From contig NZ_SDKK01000011.1 of assembly GCF_008107625.1 (NCBI RefSeq), positions 1 to 64,000 on the forward strand: a stretch of 64,000 bases of DNA, read 5' to 3'. The DNA comes from Zoogloea oleivorans. GTDB lineage: Bacteria > Pseudomonadota > Gammaproteobacteria > Burkholderiales > Rhodocyclaceae. The position numbers were made by a program, and so were the translations under genes. A model generated the notes under the pieces. It was not told the origin of the DNA. It saw nothing but the letters and a program-made list of their open reading frames with translations, and ran no database searches. Positions 27,885 to 37,252 of this stretch are shown here, one piece after another (within the stretch, counting starts at the first letter, position 1; each line of letters begins with the position of its first letter).

Positions 27885-28733
27885 TCAAGGGATCATCGCT
27901 TCCAGTTCATACTTGGCGCCTTCGTCCAGGCCCAGTACCTGCACCAGGTAAGGCATCACCTTCTTCAGTGTCGCCGGCAGGTTCCACGGCGGATTGACGA
28001 TGAACAGCCCGCTGCCGTACATCCCGTAGCCGTCTTCCGACGGCTTTTGCACGTCAAGGCTCACATTCAGCCAGCTGGTGATCGGCAGACGCTTGAGCTT
28101 TTCGGGCAACTCGCGCGCCATCATCGAATTCAGGCGCGGGAACCACACCACATAAGTACCCGTCGGAAAGCGGCGCAGACTCTCCTTCATCATCGTCAAT
28201 ACGGTACGGTAATCGGTCTTCACCTCGTAAGGCGGATCGATGAGCACCAGCGCCCGCCGGGTCGGCGGCGGCAGGAAGGCGTTGATGCCGGTGAAGCCGT
28301 CCAGCTCCTGGATCAGAACCTTGTTGCCGGCGTTTTCAAAGGTCTTCTGCAGCAGACGGCTGTCGGACGGGTGCAGTTCAAACAGACGCATCCGGTCGTC
28401 CTCCCGCAGCAGCGGCGCAGCGCAGCAGGGGGAGCCGGGATAAAGGTGCAGCTTGCCCTTGTTCGGGTTCAGGTCACGCACCAGCTTGAGGTAGCTCTTC
28501 AGCTCCGCCGGAATGTCCTTGCGGCCGAGGATGCGGCCGATTCCCTCTTCGTACTCCGCGTTCTTGCGCGCGAAGGCCTGGTCGAGGGAATAGCAGCCGG
28601 CGCCGGCGTGGGTATCGATGTACCAGTAGGGTTTGTCCTTCTGGTTGAAGTATTCCAGCAACTGGACGAGGACGAAGTGCTTGAGCACGTCGGCGTGATT
28701 GCCGGCATGGAAGGCGTGGCGGTAACTCAACAT
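27885..28733 (-). CDS. rlmJ: 23S rRNA (adenine(2030)-N6)-methyltransferase
   Basis: The 282-residue protein starts MLSYRHAFHAGNHADVLKHF, the RlmJ signature, and contains the N6-adenine methyltransferase motif DPPYE (LVLIDPPYE near residue 165). It methylates A2030 of 23S rRNA using SAM. Length and ends match E. coli RlmJ (YhiR). It is a single gene convergent with the CoA-transferase gene. Confidence 0.95.
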   Translation of the reverse strand: MLSYRHAFHAGNHADVLKHFVLVQLLEYFNQKDKPYWYIDTHAGAGCYSLDQAFARKNAEYEEGIGRILGRKDIPAELKSYLKLVRDLNPNKGKLHLYPGSPCCAAPLLREDDRMRLFELHPSDSRLLQKTFENAGNKVLIQELDGFTGINAFLPPPTRRALVLIDPPYEVKTDYRTVLTMMKESLRRFPTGTYVVWFPRLNSMMARELPEKLKRLPITSWLNVSLDVQKPSEDGYGMYGSGLFIVNPPWNLPATLKKVMPYLVQVLGLDEGAKYELEAMIP

Positions 28734-28813
28734 GGCGAATGCGCCCGGAAACGGGTACTAAGGATCAGGGTCGCGATGCTATCACCTCGACCGCCCTGCC
28801 GCCTGCCCGGCGA

Positions 28814-29173
28814 TCACTCCGGTGCGTTGTATTTGCGCCGCGAGCCATGGAAAAGCGCCACCGGGTACTTGGCTTCATTCTTGGCCAGCTTGATGCGCGT
28901 GGCCGCATCCAGGTCGATGCCGGCGCGCTCGGCGATCAACAGCAGGTAGAGCAGCACGTCGGCACACTCGTCCTCCAGGGCCTCGCGCTCGTGCAGATCG
29001 GCCGACAGGCTGGCAATCTCGTCGTCGCTCTTCCACTGGGTCAGCTCCAGCAATTCGCTCGCTTCCAGGTTGAGGGACACGATCAGGTTGCGCAGGGAAT
29101 GAAACTGGGCCCAGTCCCGGGCGTCCCGGAAGGCCGCCACCAGCCGGGTGAGTTCGTCAAGATCGCCAGCCAT
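28814..29173 (-). CDS. MazG-like nucleotide pyrophosphohydrolase
   Basis: The 119-residue protein is a single all-alpha NTP-PPase domain: FHSLRNLIVSLNLEASELLE and EDECADVLLYLLLIAE supply the ExxE and ExxD metal-binding acidic residues. Such short forms hydrolyse dCTP or non-canonical NTPs. Its start follows the hydratase stop by 3 bp on the same strand. Confidence 0.88.
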   Translation of the reverse strand: MAGDLDELTRLVAAFRDARDWAQFHSLRNLIVSLNLEASELLELTQWKSDDEIASLSADLHEREALEDECADVLLYLLLIAERAGIDLDAATRIKLAKNEAKYPVALFHGSRRKYNAPE

Positions 29174-29176
29174 GGC

Positions 29177-29968
29177 TCACCCCTTCTTGCGGTCGAGGAA
29201 GGCCGCCACTGCCGTGTCGTGCTCTTCCGAAGTATGGGTCAGGGCCTGGTAGGCCGCCGACAGTTCAAGAATCGTATCGAGCCGGCTCGTCTGGGCCTCC
29301 CGCATCAGGCGCTTGGTCATGCGCAGGGCCTGGCCCGGATTGGCGGCCATGCGTTCGGCCAGCGCCCGCGCCTCATCGAGCAGACTCGCAGCCGGCACCA
29401 CCTTCGACACCAGGCCGATCGCCAGAGCCTGCTGTGCGTCGAGCAGATCGCCGGTAAAGCTCATTTCCGCCGCCTTGGCGTAGCCCACCACCCGTTGCAG
29501 CAGCCACGCACCACCATCGCCGGGAATCAGGCCGAGTTTGACAAAACTTTCGGCAAAGCTGGCCTTGTCGGAAGCAATGCGGATATCGGCCATGCAGGCC
29601 AAATCACAACCCGCACCGATGGCCGGGCCGTTGACCGCGGCGATGGTTGGCACATCGAGACGGTAGAAAGCCAGCGGAATGCGCTGGATCCCGTTGCGGT
29701 AGTTCTCCCGCACCGCCATCCCGCCGCCTGCCGCCAAACCACGCTTGTCGCGAAAATCCTTGACGTTGCCACCAGCGCAAAAGGCGCTTCCGGCACCGGT
29801 GAGGATCACCACTTTCACCGACTGATCCCGCTGGACCTGCTCGCAGGCCTGCACCACGGCATCCCACTGGGCCTGACTGGAGAGGGCGTTGCGCTCTCCG
29901 GGGGCATTCAGGGTCAGGGTCACGATTCCTCCCTGTTGTTCGAAAACCACAAAATCCATCGTCGCCAC
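29177..29968 (-). CDS. Enoyl-CoA hydratase/isomerase family protein
   Basis: The 263-residue crotonase-fold protein has the oxyanion-hole segments GAGSAFCAGGNVKDF near residue 60 and AAVNGPAIGAGCDLACMADI near residue 110. The family's Glu is replaced in part (FVKLGLIPGDGGAW gives one acidic residue). It likely hydrates or isomerises enoyl-CoAs in fatty or aromatic acid breakdown. A GTG start is chosen because AGGAGG lies 7 bp before it. The MazG-like gene follows with a 3-bp gap. Confidence 0.88.
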   Translation of the reverse strand: MATMDFVVFEQQGGIVTLTLNAPGERNALSSQAQWDAVVQACEQVQRDQSVKVVILTGAGSAFCAGGNVKDFRDKRGLAAGGGMAVRENYRNGIQRIPLAFYRLDVPTIAAVNGPAIGAGCDLACMADIRIASDKASFAESFVKLGLIPGDGGAWLLQRVVGYAKAAEMSFTGDLLDAQQALAIGLVSKVVPAASLLDEARALAERMAANPGQALRMTKRLMREAQTSRLDTILELSAAYQALTHTSEEHDTAVAAFLDRKKG

Positions 29969-30169
29969 CTTGCTCTCCTCCTGTTAACGGGACATTCCCG
30001 GAAGACTTGCCCAAGCCCTCGAAAGACTGAGCTAAGCCCTTATTTCCCTTACGGAAAGGGCAAGAAAAACCCCTTCCCCTTGCGCTCGACTGTCACCCTG
30101 ATATTATGGCGCGCTCTTCGGCTGGCCATTCGGCGGCACGGCCGAAACTTAACTAAAACAGGAAAAAAT

Positions 30170-30691
30170 ATGCCGATATACCGCCTCGGAGAGCTTGCTC
30201 CGCAGTTGCAGGAGGGAGTCTGGATCGCCGAAAACGCCACCGTCATCGGCGATGTTCGGCTTGGACGTAACGTGAACATCTGGTTTGGCGCAATTCTGCG
30301 CGGCGACAACGACCCCATCACGATCGGCGACAACACCAATGTGCAGGACGGTTCTGTCCTGCATACGGACGACGGCGTGCCACTGGACATCGGCGCCAAC
30401 GTGACCATCGGCCACAAGGTGATGCTCCACGGCTGCAAGGTGGGCGAAGGCTCCCTGATCGGCATCAACGCCGTGGTGCTGAACCGGGCGGTCGTCGGCA
30501 AGCACTGTCTGATCGGTGCCAACTCGCTGATTCCCGAAGGCAAGGTGATTCCCGATCGCTCGCTGGTATGCGGCTCGCCAGGACGCATCATCCGCGAGCT
30601 GACCGATCATGAAATCAGCCGCCTGCAGGCCAGCGCCGACGGTTATGTGAATAACGCCCTGCGCTACCAGGAAGAGCTGGTCAAGCTTTAA
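30170..30691 (+). CDS. Gamma-class carbonic anhydrase family protein
   Basis: From the ATG at 30170, preceded by AGGA, the protein has 173 residues. It consists of hexapeptide repeats that form a left-handed beta-helix (VIGDVRLGRNVNIWFGAILR and following). The three zinc-ligand histidines are visible in LHTDDG, IGHKVM and MLHGC. The family includes active gamma carbonic anhydrases and YrdA/PaaY-like proteins. Which of these applies cannot be told from sequence alone. Confidence 0.9.
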   Translation: MPIYRLGELAPQLQEGVWIAENATVIGDVRLGRNVNIWFGAILRGDNDPITIGDNTNVQDGSVLHTDDGVPLDIGANVTIGHKVMLHGCKVGEGSLIGINAVVLNRAVVGKHCLIGANSLIPEGKVIPDRSLVCGSPGRIIRELTDHEISRLQASADGYVNNALRYQEELVKL

Positions 30692-30710
30692 ACGGCTTGC
30701 CAGAAACGCA

Positions 30711-30729
30711 CCGCGGGCCAGGCCCGCGG
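30711..30729. terminator. GC-rich hairpin between convergent genes
   Basis: CCGCGGG-CCAGG-CCCGCGG forms a 7-bp stem between the stops of the carbonic anhydrase and endonuclease-like genes. There is no T run. Confidence 0.4.
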
Positions 30730-30733
30730 GCGT

Positions 30734-31594
30734 TCAGGCAAGGGTCAGCATGATCGGCTGATGATCCGAGGCCGCCGTTGCCTGGTCCACCGCCACCGCC
30801 TCGACCTGGTCCACCAGGTCGGCGCTGACGAAGAAATAATCACAGCAATACGCCCGATCGGGCCATTCCGCGCCGTTCAGTCCCACCGTGCGCAGATGAG
30901 GAATCTCGCTGTAACAGGCGCGCCAGGCATCCTCCCAGCCCGACACATCGGCGCTGATCGGCGCCGTCATGCGGTAATACTCCGGGCTGCCCGGCTCGCA
31001 ATTGAAGTCACCACACACAATGGCCGACGATGAACGCGGCCATATGGCAAACGGCGAATCCACCCCGGCGTTGCGGCCGGCAACCTGCCCGCCCATCTCT
31101 GCCAGACGAACCGCATCCGACTGCAGCATGTGCAGCGCCGCAATCTGGGTCATGCGCTGGATGCGCGAGTAGTACTCCAGGTGGGTGTTCATCACCCGAA
31201 TCGGCCCCCTGGGCCCATCGACGATCACTTCCAGACACACCCGCGGCATGCTCGGCACACCTTCTTCAGGCGGACGCGGCAGGCTGTGACGAAAAACCTG
31301 CCCGACCGGCAGGCGCGACAAGGTCAGATTGCCGAAGCGACTGCGGCCACCGGCACCGTCCGGCACATCGACCCCTTCCGCAAAATGCGCGCTGTAGCCC
31401 GGGAAAGCCCCAGTCAGCACCGCAACCTCATCGACCGGCGCATCCCCCTGCAGGCCGGCAAAACCGACCGCAACCTCCTGCAGGCACATCACATCGAAAT
31501 CGCCCAGCGTACGAATGGCCGAAATCGTGCGGCTGAGGTTAACCACCCCATCGGCACCCCGCCCCCACTGAATATTCCAGCTCAGTAACTTCAT
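30734..31594 (-). CDS. Endonuclease/exonuclease/phosphatase-family hydrolase
   Basis: The 286-residue protein has the EEP-fold motifs in order: LSWNIQWGRG at the start, CLQEVA (the catalytic Glu), NTHLEYYS, CGDFNCEPGS and the terminal ASDHQPIML with the catalytic Asp-His. No signal peptide is visible, so it is cytosolic. Substrate may be DNA, a nucleotide or a phosphoester lipid head group. Confidence 0.9.
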   Translation of the reverse strand: MKLLSWNIQWGRGADGVVNLSRTISAIRTLGDFDVMCLQEVAVGFAGLQGDAPVDEVAVLTGAFPGYSAHFAEGVDVPDGAGGRSRFGNLTLSRLPVGQVFRHSLPRPPEEGVPSMPRVCLEVIVDGPRGPIRVMNTHLEYYSRIQRMTQIAALHMLQSDAVRLAEMGGQVAGRNAGVDSPFAIWPRSSSAIVCGDFNCEPGSPEYYRMTAPISADVSGWEDAWRACYSEIPHLRTVGLNGAEWPDRAYCCDYFFVSADLVDQVEAVAVDQATAASDHQPIMLTLA

Positions 31595-31853
31595 TGAAAA
31601 TCAATTCTCCATGGTTTTCGATCCCTTCCCGAAACAGCTCACGGGGATCGCTATGGACGAGAATAGCAAGCCGGCGGCAGCGCCTCCTCTCCAATCCTCC
31701 GCGCTCTGTGCTCAATTGCCGAAAGGATTACAGGTCTTTGATAAAAACAGGATTTTTGTCACGAACGCAAAAATCAACAAGGCAGTGACAAGCGACTAAA
31801 GCAGGCATCCGCACTGCCGTAAACCCCTTTGTCACCTGCTCACCTGAACGATC

Positions 31854-32702
31854 ATGTCCACGCCTCATGAACTCGTCGCCTGCGTCGAAAAGCTGGCCAG
31901 CCTGCCAGCGGTCTATCACCGTATCCGGGATCTGCTCGACGATCCGGAGAGTTCGGTGCATCAACTGGCCGAAGCAGTTTCCAGCGATCCGGCCATCACG
32001 GCGCGGGTCCTGCAGGTCGTCAACAGTGTCCTGTACGGTTTCCCCGGCAAGATAGAAACCGTCGGCCGGGCCGTCAATCTGATGGGCATGCAGCAGGTCC
32101 ATGATCTGGTACTCAGCACCGCCGTTGTTGGTGCCTTCGCAGGCATCCGGCCGGCCAACATGCACATGACCCACTTCTGGAAGGATTGCGTTTTCCGGGG
32201 CATGGCCGCCCGCGCAGCCGCCCGCCAGCTGGGCATGGGCGATCCGGAGCGGATGTTCGTCGAAGGGCTGCTGGCCGATATCGGCCATCTGGTGATGTTC
32301 CAGGCTGCGCCCGAGGCGACCCACGCCGCACACGAAAAGGCCCGTCATGCAGGAATGCCGCTGCATGAGGCCGAACAGGCCGTCATCGGCTGCAACCATG
32401 CGGAAGTTGGCGCCGCCCTGGCCTCGGCCCTGCATCTGCCGAGCGGCTTTGCCACCGCCATCGGCGCACAACTGATGCCGGCCCTCGGCGGCCCCCATGC
32501 CACCGAGGCCTCGTTGCTCAATGTGGCCAACCAGATCCTCGCCACGGAAGACCTGGAGAACCCCGACGAAGCGGCCCTGCTGCTGCTCGATCCGATGAGC
32601 GCCGCCCGCCTCGAACTCGACGCCGGACGCCTGGCGGCGATCCGGCTTCAGGCGCGGGACGAGACGCCTGCCGTCATCGCCCTGTTCTTTCCGAAGGGCT
32701 GA
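31854..32702 (+). CDS. HDOD domain signalling protein
   Basis: The 282-residue protein is a single HDOD domain: LPAVYHRIRDLLDDPESSVH, SSDPAITARVLQVVNSVLYG and the conserved LMGMQQVHDLVLSTAVVGAF. HDOD proteins lack the catalytic metal site of HD hydrolases and take part in signalling or motility control. The 259 bp upstream hold no gene or signal that I can support. It is convergent with the exopolysaccharide operon. Confidence 0.88.
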   Translation: MSTPHELVACVEKLASLPAVYHRIRDLLDDPESSVHQLAEAVSSDPAITARVLQVVNSVLYGFPGKIETVGRAVNLMGMQQVHDLVLSTAVVGAFAGIRPANMHMTHFWKDCVFRGMAARAAARQLGMGDPERMFVEGLLADIGHLVMFQAAPEATHAAHEKARHAGMPLHEAEQAVIGCNHAEVGAALASALHLPSGFATAIGAQLMPALGGPHATEASLLNVANQILATEDLENPDEAALLLLDPMSAARLELDAGRLAAIRLQARDETPAVIALFFPKG

Positions 32703-32708
32703 ACGGCA

Positions 32709-34688
32709 TTACAGGCGACGAAAGACCGTCTCGACGGGCTCTCCCGCCGGCACCAGACCGCGCCACACCACGGTGGTGCTCGGCACGATGCGGTCGTAGC
32801 CGCGGGACACCCAGCCGGCCAGCGGTTCGTCCGAGCCATGCAGAATGCTCACCTCGCCATCCTGTGGCAGGGTCATGCCCAGGCAAACCCCGCCATTGGT
32901 GATCTTGAGACCTTCCGGCGTACACGTCACGCTGCAGTCCTCGCTGAAATGCCAGTGCAGGGTCAGCGTCTGCGCCGTCGCCGCCGCCACCACATCCTCA
33001 ACGATCAGGCTGGCAGCAAGCTTGTCCACGTGCCAGCTGCGGCGATGCAGCGGACGGCCCGGCAGGCGCCGGTAGCCATCGTGTTCCGCCACCAGGCGGT
33101 CGACGGCCGGGGTGGACTCCCGCTCGATGACCTGGGTCCGGTACTTTTTCATCCACATGAACTTGCCCCCCGACACGGCCTGATCCTGGCCGGCGATGGA
33201 CAGCGTGTTGTGCATGGCGGTACCGCGAAAGCCATCCCGCCAGGTGCGCGGCCCATGATAGGTGCCAGTGCCCGGATCGATGAGAAACTCGCGTCCGGCA
33301 ACCGACAGCGTAAAGGACAGGGCATCTGCGTGGCCATGGGCGGCAATACCGCCGAGCCCGAGCAGGCCCGCATCGGCCACGATGCGAAACTCGCTCGGGG
33401 TATCCAGGTTGGCGCCCAGCACAAACACGCCCCCGTCCGGAAAATCCGTACGAGCCGTCGCCGGCGCAGCCTGCAGCAACAAGCCGTCAAACGGCTGGCA
33501 CGCTTCACGCCCGAGCAGCCAGACGGTACGTGAATCGACGATGCCGGCCTTGCGGGCCAGCCCCGGATTGCCGAACAGAAGGGCTCCCGTAGCCAGCTGG
33601 GAATGGAAGGCACAAGCCTCGGCGCCAAAAGACAAACCCGACACAAGACCGTCATCGGCATCGCCGAACATCGGCACATGCCCGCCGCTGTCCATGATGG
33701 CTGCCACGTATTCGAGCATGGCCTCCATGCGCTGCCAGTAGGCTTCGCTGAACGGCTTGCCGGTGGCCCGCGCAGCGAGGCCGGCAAAAAGCAGGAAATC
33801 CCACACGAACTGCTGATAGGCCGTGGCCTGCTCCCGATTCACCCCGTCCGGCGCATTCTGACGCAGGGCCTCCACTTCCAGCCCGTCCCGGCCGATCCGC
33901 CGCCACGCCTTGGCCTCGTCCCACAAGGGCCAGGTGACCCCGGCGACGAACAGCCCGCTCAGTTCGCCGATCAGATGATTGTTCGCCGAAGAATGGCGCG
34001 AGCGGTGACCACGGATGAATTCCGCATGACGCCACACACTGTTCAGCCAGTCGGTACGCAGCACCTTGCCCACCGGTTGCTCGAAAAGGGGTGACTGCAT
34101 GCCACCGATCAGTTGCCACACGGTCGCCCAGTTGATCAGCCGGATGCCCGCTTCAAGAGAACTCGCCCAGTTGGGGCCCTGCAGGTACGGACACTGGAGG
34201 AACCAGCTTTCGAGCAGGCTGCCGATCGCATCCAGGTAGCGGCGTTCACCGCTGATCTGCCAGGCCTGGGCCAGCGTCACCAGTTCCAGATGACGGTTGG
34301 GCTCCCACAGATACTTGATGTCGCCGGTGACCGTAATGTCACGGAAGCTCATGAGCTTGCCGTAGGTCATCGGCAGCAGCGCGGCATTGTCCGGATTGCG
34401 GTTCCATTCGGGCGGAAAACCCAGGCTGACCGCACCACGGGCGAAGATCCGCCACTGCCCGGAGAGCACTTCGTCGGCCCGTTGCAAAACCGTCCGGCCG
34501 GGCTCCGGCACCTCCCGCGGCAACCAGCGGGCGCCCGGCTTGTCGAGCCGCGGCGACGGCACGGAAATGGGTGGACGGTAACGCTCGACGGCCTGCGTGG
34601 CGCTCGTTCCCGCCCGCTCCACCATTTCCGACACCGACATGCAGCGCAGCCGGTTCCAGTACCACCCCACCCGGGTAAGATTCGACAT
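32709..34688 (-). CDS. Heparinase II/III-family protein of the exopolysaccharide cluster
   Basis: From the ATG at 34686-34688, 11 bp after GGAGAG, the protein has 659 residues. The first half is an alpha/alpha toroid with NNHLIGELSGLFVAGVTWPL, a family motif. The second half is a beta-sandwich with GHADALSFTLSVAGREFLID and the Tyr-Gly-His region GTGTYHGP that matches the lyase active site. No signal peptide is seen, yet similar proteins occur in many EPS operons. It may cut or trim the polymer. It is the last gene of the leftward operon. Confidence 0.85.
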   Translation of the reverse strand: MSNLTRVGWYWNRLRCMSVSEMVERAGTSATQAVERYRPPISVPSPRLDKPGARWLPREVPEPGRTVLQRADEVLSGQWRIFARGAVSLGFPPEWNRNPDNAALLPMTYGKLMSFRDITVTGDIKYLWEPNRHLELVTLAQAWQISGERRYLDAIGSLLESWFLQCPYLQGPNWASSLEAGIRLINWATVWQLIGGMQSPLFEQPVGKVLRTDWLNSVWRHAEFIRGHRSRHSSANNHLIGELSGLFVAGVTWPLWDEAKAWRRIGRDGLEVEALRQNAPDGVNREQATAYQQFVWDFLLFAGLAARATGKPFSEAYWQRMEAMLEYVAAIMDSGGHVPMFGDADDGLVSGLSFGAEACAFHSQLATGALLFGNPGLARKAGIVDSRTVWLLGREACQPFDGLLLQAAPATARTDFPDGGVFVLGANLDTPSEFRIVADAGLLGLGGIAAHGHADALSFTLSVAGREFLIDPGTGTYHGPRTWRDGFRGTAMHNTLSIAGQDQAVSGGKFMWMKKYRTQVIERESTPAVDRLVAEHDGYRRLPGRPLHRRSWHVDKLAASLIVEDVVAAATAQTLTLHWHFSEDCSVTCTPEGLKITNGGVCLGMTLPQDGEVSILHGSDEPLAGWVSRGYDRIVPSTTVVWRGLVPAGEPVETVFRRL

Positions 34689-34692
34689 AAAT

Positions 34693-36075
34693 TTACTGCT
34701 CTCCACTCAACCGGCTGACAATCTGCCGGAACTTGCCATTGCGCGTGCGCTCGATACTGGCCACGCGTTCTATTCGAATATTCACCCGCTCGCCCAGACG
34801 GTCCCGCGCCCGGCTGTCGAGCGCCAGCTCTTCACGGCGGCCGAAATCCGGTCCGGCGACGATGCGGATGCACACCTCGTCGAGGCGCTCCTGCACCACC
34901 TGGGCCTCCATCAGCCCGAACAGGCCCGAAAAAATCCAGTCCAGCATCACCACATGCCGTCCATCCGGCGTGCGGATCACATCGTCCACCCGTCCGAGCA
35001 CCCGCTCCACAACCCGGAAACTGCGTCCGCACGGGCAGCGGTAGGCGGGATCGGCAGGCACCACCACATCGTCGGCCCGGTAGCGGAACAGGGGCATGCT
35101 GCGATTGCCGAAACCCGTGCCGATGAGGTTGGCCGTACCGTCGTCGTTGTGCTCGAACTCGACGCAGCCGTAGTCCTCCATCACGTGGTAATTACCGTGC
35201 TCGCAGGTGCCAATGGCGGCCACCCGTTCAAAGGCCCCGTACCAGTCGAAAACGCGGCAGCCAAAGCGCTCGACGATGACACGCCGGTCGTCCGCACCGA
35301 GGGTTTCCGACGAGGTCACGATGCCACGCAGGGCCTTGCCCCGGTAGGTCAAGTCGTGCTCCTCCAGCCAGCGGGCCAGGTAGCTCACCGATGAGGGATA
35401 GGCCTGGATCATCACCGGATCGAATTTTTCAAGGGCGGCCAGATAGGCGGCGCCGTTTTCCCGGGTCAGGTGATAGGAAGACAGCATCAGCATGTTGTCC
35501 GCCCGGTTGATGCGCCACAGGGGCCCGTCCGCCTGATGTGCCGGCACCACCGGATCGCCCCGCAACCAGGCCCGGCGCTCGCCCTGGCGATAGCCGGCCC
35601 AGCTGGCCTGACGGTCGACGAAGGCTTGCTCGAAGGCAATCGACGCCCGGTCGCGCCAGCCCAGCATGGCCCGCCCTGTGGTACCGCTGGTGGAACCCTT
35701 GAAGCGCAGCCAGGGGCCACCTTCGGCGAGCAGGCTGGCACCGGCGGCGATCACGTCGTCCTTGCCCAGCTCGGGAATGAGATTCAGGTCAGTGAGACTC
35801 GTCCACCGGGCCGGATCGATATCCAGCCGGTCGAACAGGTCCCGATAGTAAGGCACCCGCCGCTGCGCATCGAGCGCCAGCTGGCGCAGGGAGTTCAGTT
35901 GCAGCGTCTGCCACCCTTCCGGGGACAACCACTGGCTGCGCTCGATCGAAGCAGTGGTCTGCGTGAGGATCCGGCGCTGGGTCAGCAGGCCGCGCAAACG
36001 GCTCTGCATGGACAGCAGCCTCTCCTGCAGGGGCAGCGGCGCAGCGCGATAGAAAGGGGAATGACTCGAAAACAT
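34693..36075 (-). CDS. Phenylacetate-CoA ligase/CapK-like adenylate-forming protein
   Basis: From the ATG at 36073-36075 the protein has 460 residues. It resembles PaaK/CapK proteins: ATP-binding loop FKGSTSGTTGRAML near residue 115, WYGAFERVAAIGTCEH, and a small C-terminal domain with RTRNGKFRQIV. A CPCGR motif near residue 325 is the common zinc-like insertion. In EPS clusters such proteins probably activate an acid that decorates the polymer. A second, diverged member of the same family lies two genes upstream. Confidence 0.8.
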   Translation of the reverse strand: MFSSHSPFYRAAPLPLQERLLSMQSRLRGLLTQRRILTQTTASIERSQWLSPEGWQTLQLNSLRQLALDAQRRVPYYRDLFDRLDIDPARWTSLTDLNLIPELGKDDVIAAGASLLAEGGPWLRFKGSTSGTTGRAMLGWRDRASIAFEQAFVDRQASWAGYRQGERRAWLRGDPVVPAHQADGPLWRINRADNMLMLSSYHLTRENGAAYLAALEKFDPVMIQAYPSSVSYLARWLEEHDLTYRGKALRGIVTSSETLGADDRRVIVERFGCRVFDWYGAFERVAAIGTCEHGNYHVMEDYGCVEFEHNDDGTANLIGTGFGNRSMPLFRYRADDVVVPADPAYRCPCGRSFRVVERVLGRVDDVIRTPDGRHVVMLDWIFSGLFGLMEAQVVQERLDEVCIRIVAGPDFGRREELALDSRARDRLGERVNIRIERVASIERTRNGKFRQIVSRLSGEQ

Positions 36076-36082
36076 GTCGGTT

Positions 36083-37171
36083 TCAGTTCCTTGGGCGCGG
36101 GTCGGCATCAAGACACCGCCAGGCGCTGTCGAGCAAGGCCGCCACGCGGTCCACGCCATAGCCGGCCAGCACGCGCTCGCGACCAATTTCGCCCATCCGG
36201 CGGGCCAGTTCGACATCGGCGAGAAGCGGCGCCAGTGCCTCGACCAGCGAAGCCACATCGTCCGGATCGGCGAGCAGGCCGTTAACCCCATCCGTCACCA
36301 CCTGGGGAATGCCGCCCACACGCGTGGCCACCACCGGCAGCCCCGCCGCCTGAGCCTCCAGCAAGGCCATCGGCAAGCCCTCGAAACGGGACGGCAGCAC
36401 AAACAGACCGGCCCGCGCCAGCAGTCGGGCCTTGGCCTCGCCGGCAACCCAGCCGGGCAGCTCGAGACGCTCCGGCACGCCCGCCGCGGTGGCCGCCGCC
36501 CGCAGCGCATCCATGTCTCCTTCTCCGGCCACCACGGCCCGCAGCGCCGGATAGCGCCCGGCCAGCAGCGCCAGCGCCTCGATCAGCACGAAGACGCCCT
36601 TCTCTTCCTCTAGACGGCCAAGGAACAGCAAGGTCTGCGGCTCGCGCACGACCCCGTCAGGCAGGCTCGACGGCAGGACCGGATTGGGCAGCACCCGAAC
36701 ATCCGTATGGCGAATGTTCTGGCGCAGCCAGGAAGCCCAGTTGTCCGACAGCACGAACACCACCCGCGCACCGCGGATCGTGCGTTTAACCCAGGCCCGT
36801 TCAAGCTGCGACGCCCCGGCGTAATAACGGTCGAAGGCGCCGCCGTGCAGATGAAAGACATACGGCTTGCCGGCCAGCCGGGCCAGCGCCAGAAACAGGC
36901 TCTTGCGCCGAAAGCTGGCGTTGGAGGCCGAATGGGCATGCACGGCTGCCACCTGCCCGCTGAACAGCAACACAATGAAGCGCAGCAAGGCCCGCAGCAC
37001 CGCGCCAAGCTTGGCGACCGGGCCACCGTCCACGTAAGTCGGCACATGGATCACCGGACGACCAACGTACAGGCCGGCCTCCTGCCAGACCCGCAACACC
37101 GAAGCGATACCGCCCCGGGCGCCCGAATCGGGCCCCAGCATGACCAGTGCCGACACGCTGGACTCAGACAT
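36083..37171 (-). CDS. Glycosyltransferase family 4 (GT-B fold)
   Basis: From the ATG at 37169-37171 the protein has 362 residues. The N-terminal domain has GPDSGARGGIASVLRVWQ, and the C-terminal donor-binding domain has LFLGRLEEEKGVFVLIEALA and the EX7E motif in SRFEGLPMALLEAQAAGLPV. It should transfer a sugar from a nucleotide donor to the growing EPS repeat unit at the inner face of the membrane. Sugar and acceptor are unknown. Confidence 0.88.
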   Translation of the reverse strand: MSESSVSALVMLGPDSGARGGIASVLRVWQEAGLYVGRPVIHVPTYVDGGPVAKLGAVLRALLRFIVLLFSGQVAAVHAHSASNASFRRKSLFLALARLAGKPYVFHLHGGAFDRYYAGASQLERAWVKRTIRGARVVFVLSDNWASWLRQNIRHTDVRVLPNPVLPSSLPDGVVREPQTLLFLGRLEEEKGVFVLIEALALLAGRYPALRAVVAGEGDMDALRAAATAAGVPERLELPGWVAGEAKARLLARAGLFVLPSRFEGLPMALLEAQAAGLPVVATRVGGIPQVVTDGVNGLLADPDDVASLVEALAPLLADVELARRMGEIGRERVLAGYGVDRVAALLDSAWRCLDADPRPRN

Positions 37172-37252
37172 GGGCCAGACCTGCTGACGTCCTGATCCAC
37201 CGGGGCACATCCGGATACTTGCCAAACCCGCGGTAGAGTCCGTGCTCAATGC

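Noticed and set aside
28739-30160. A very long plus-strand frame that runs into the carbonic anhydrase gene
   Set aside because: The first 470 codons are the antisense of the MazG-like and enoyl-CoA hydratase genes. Only the part from 30170 matches a family.
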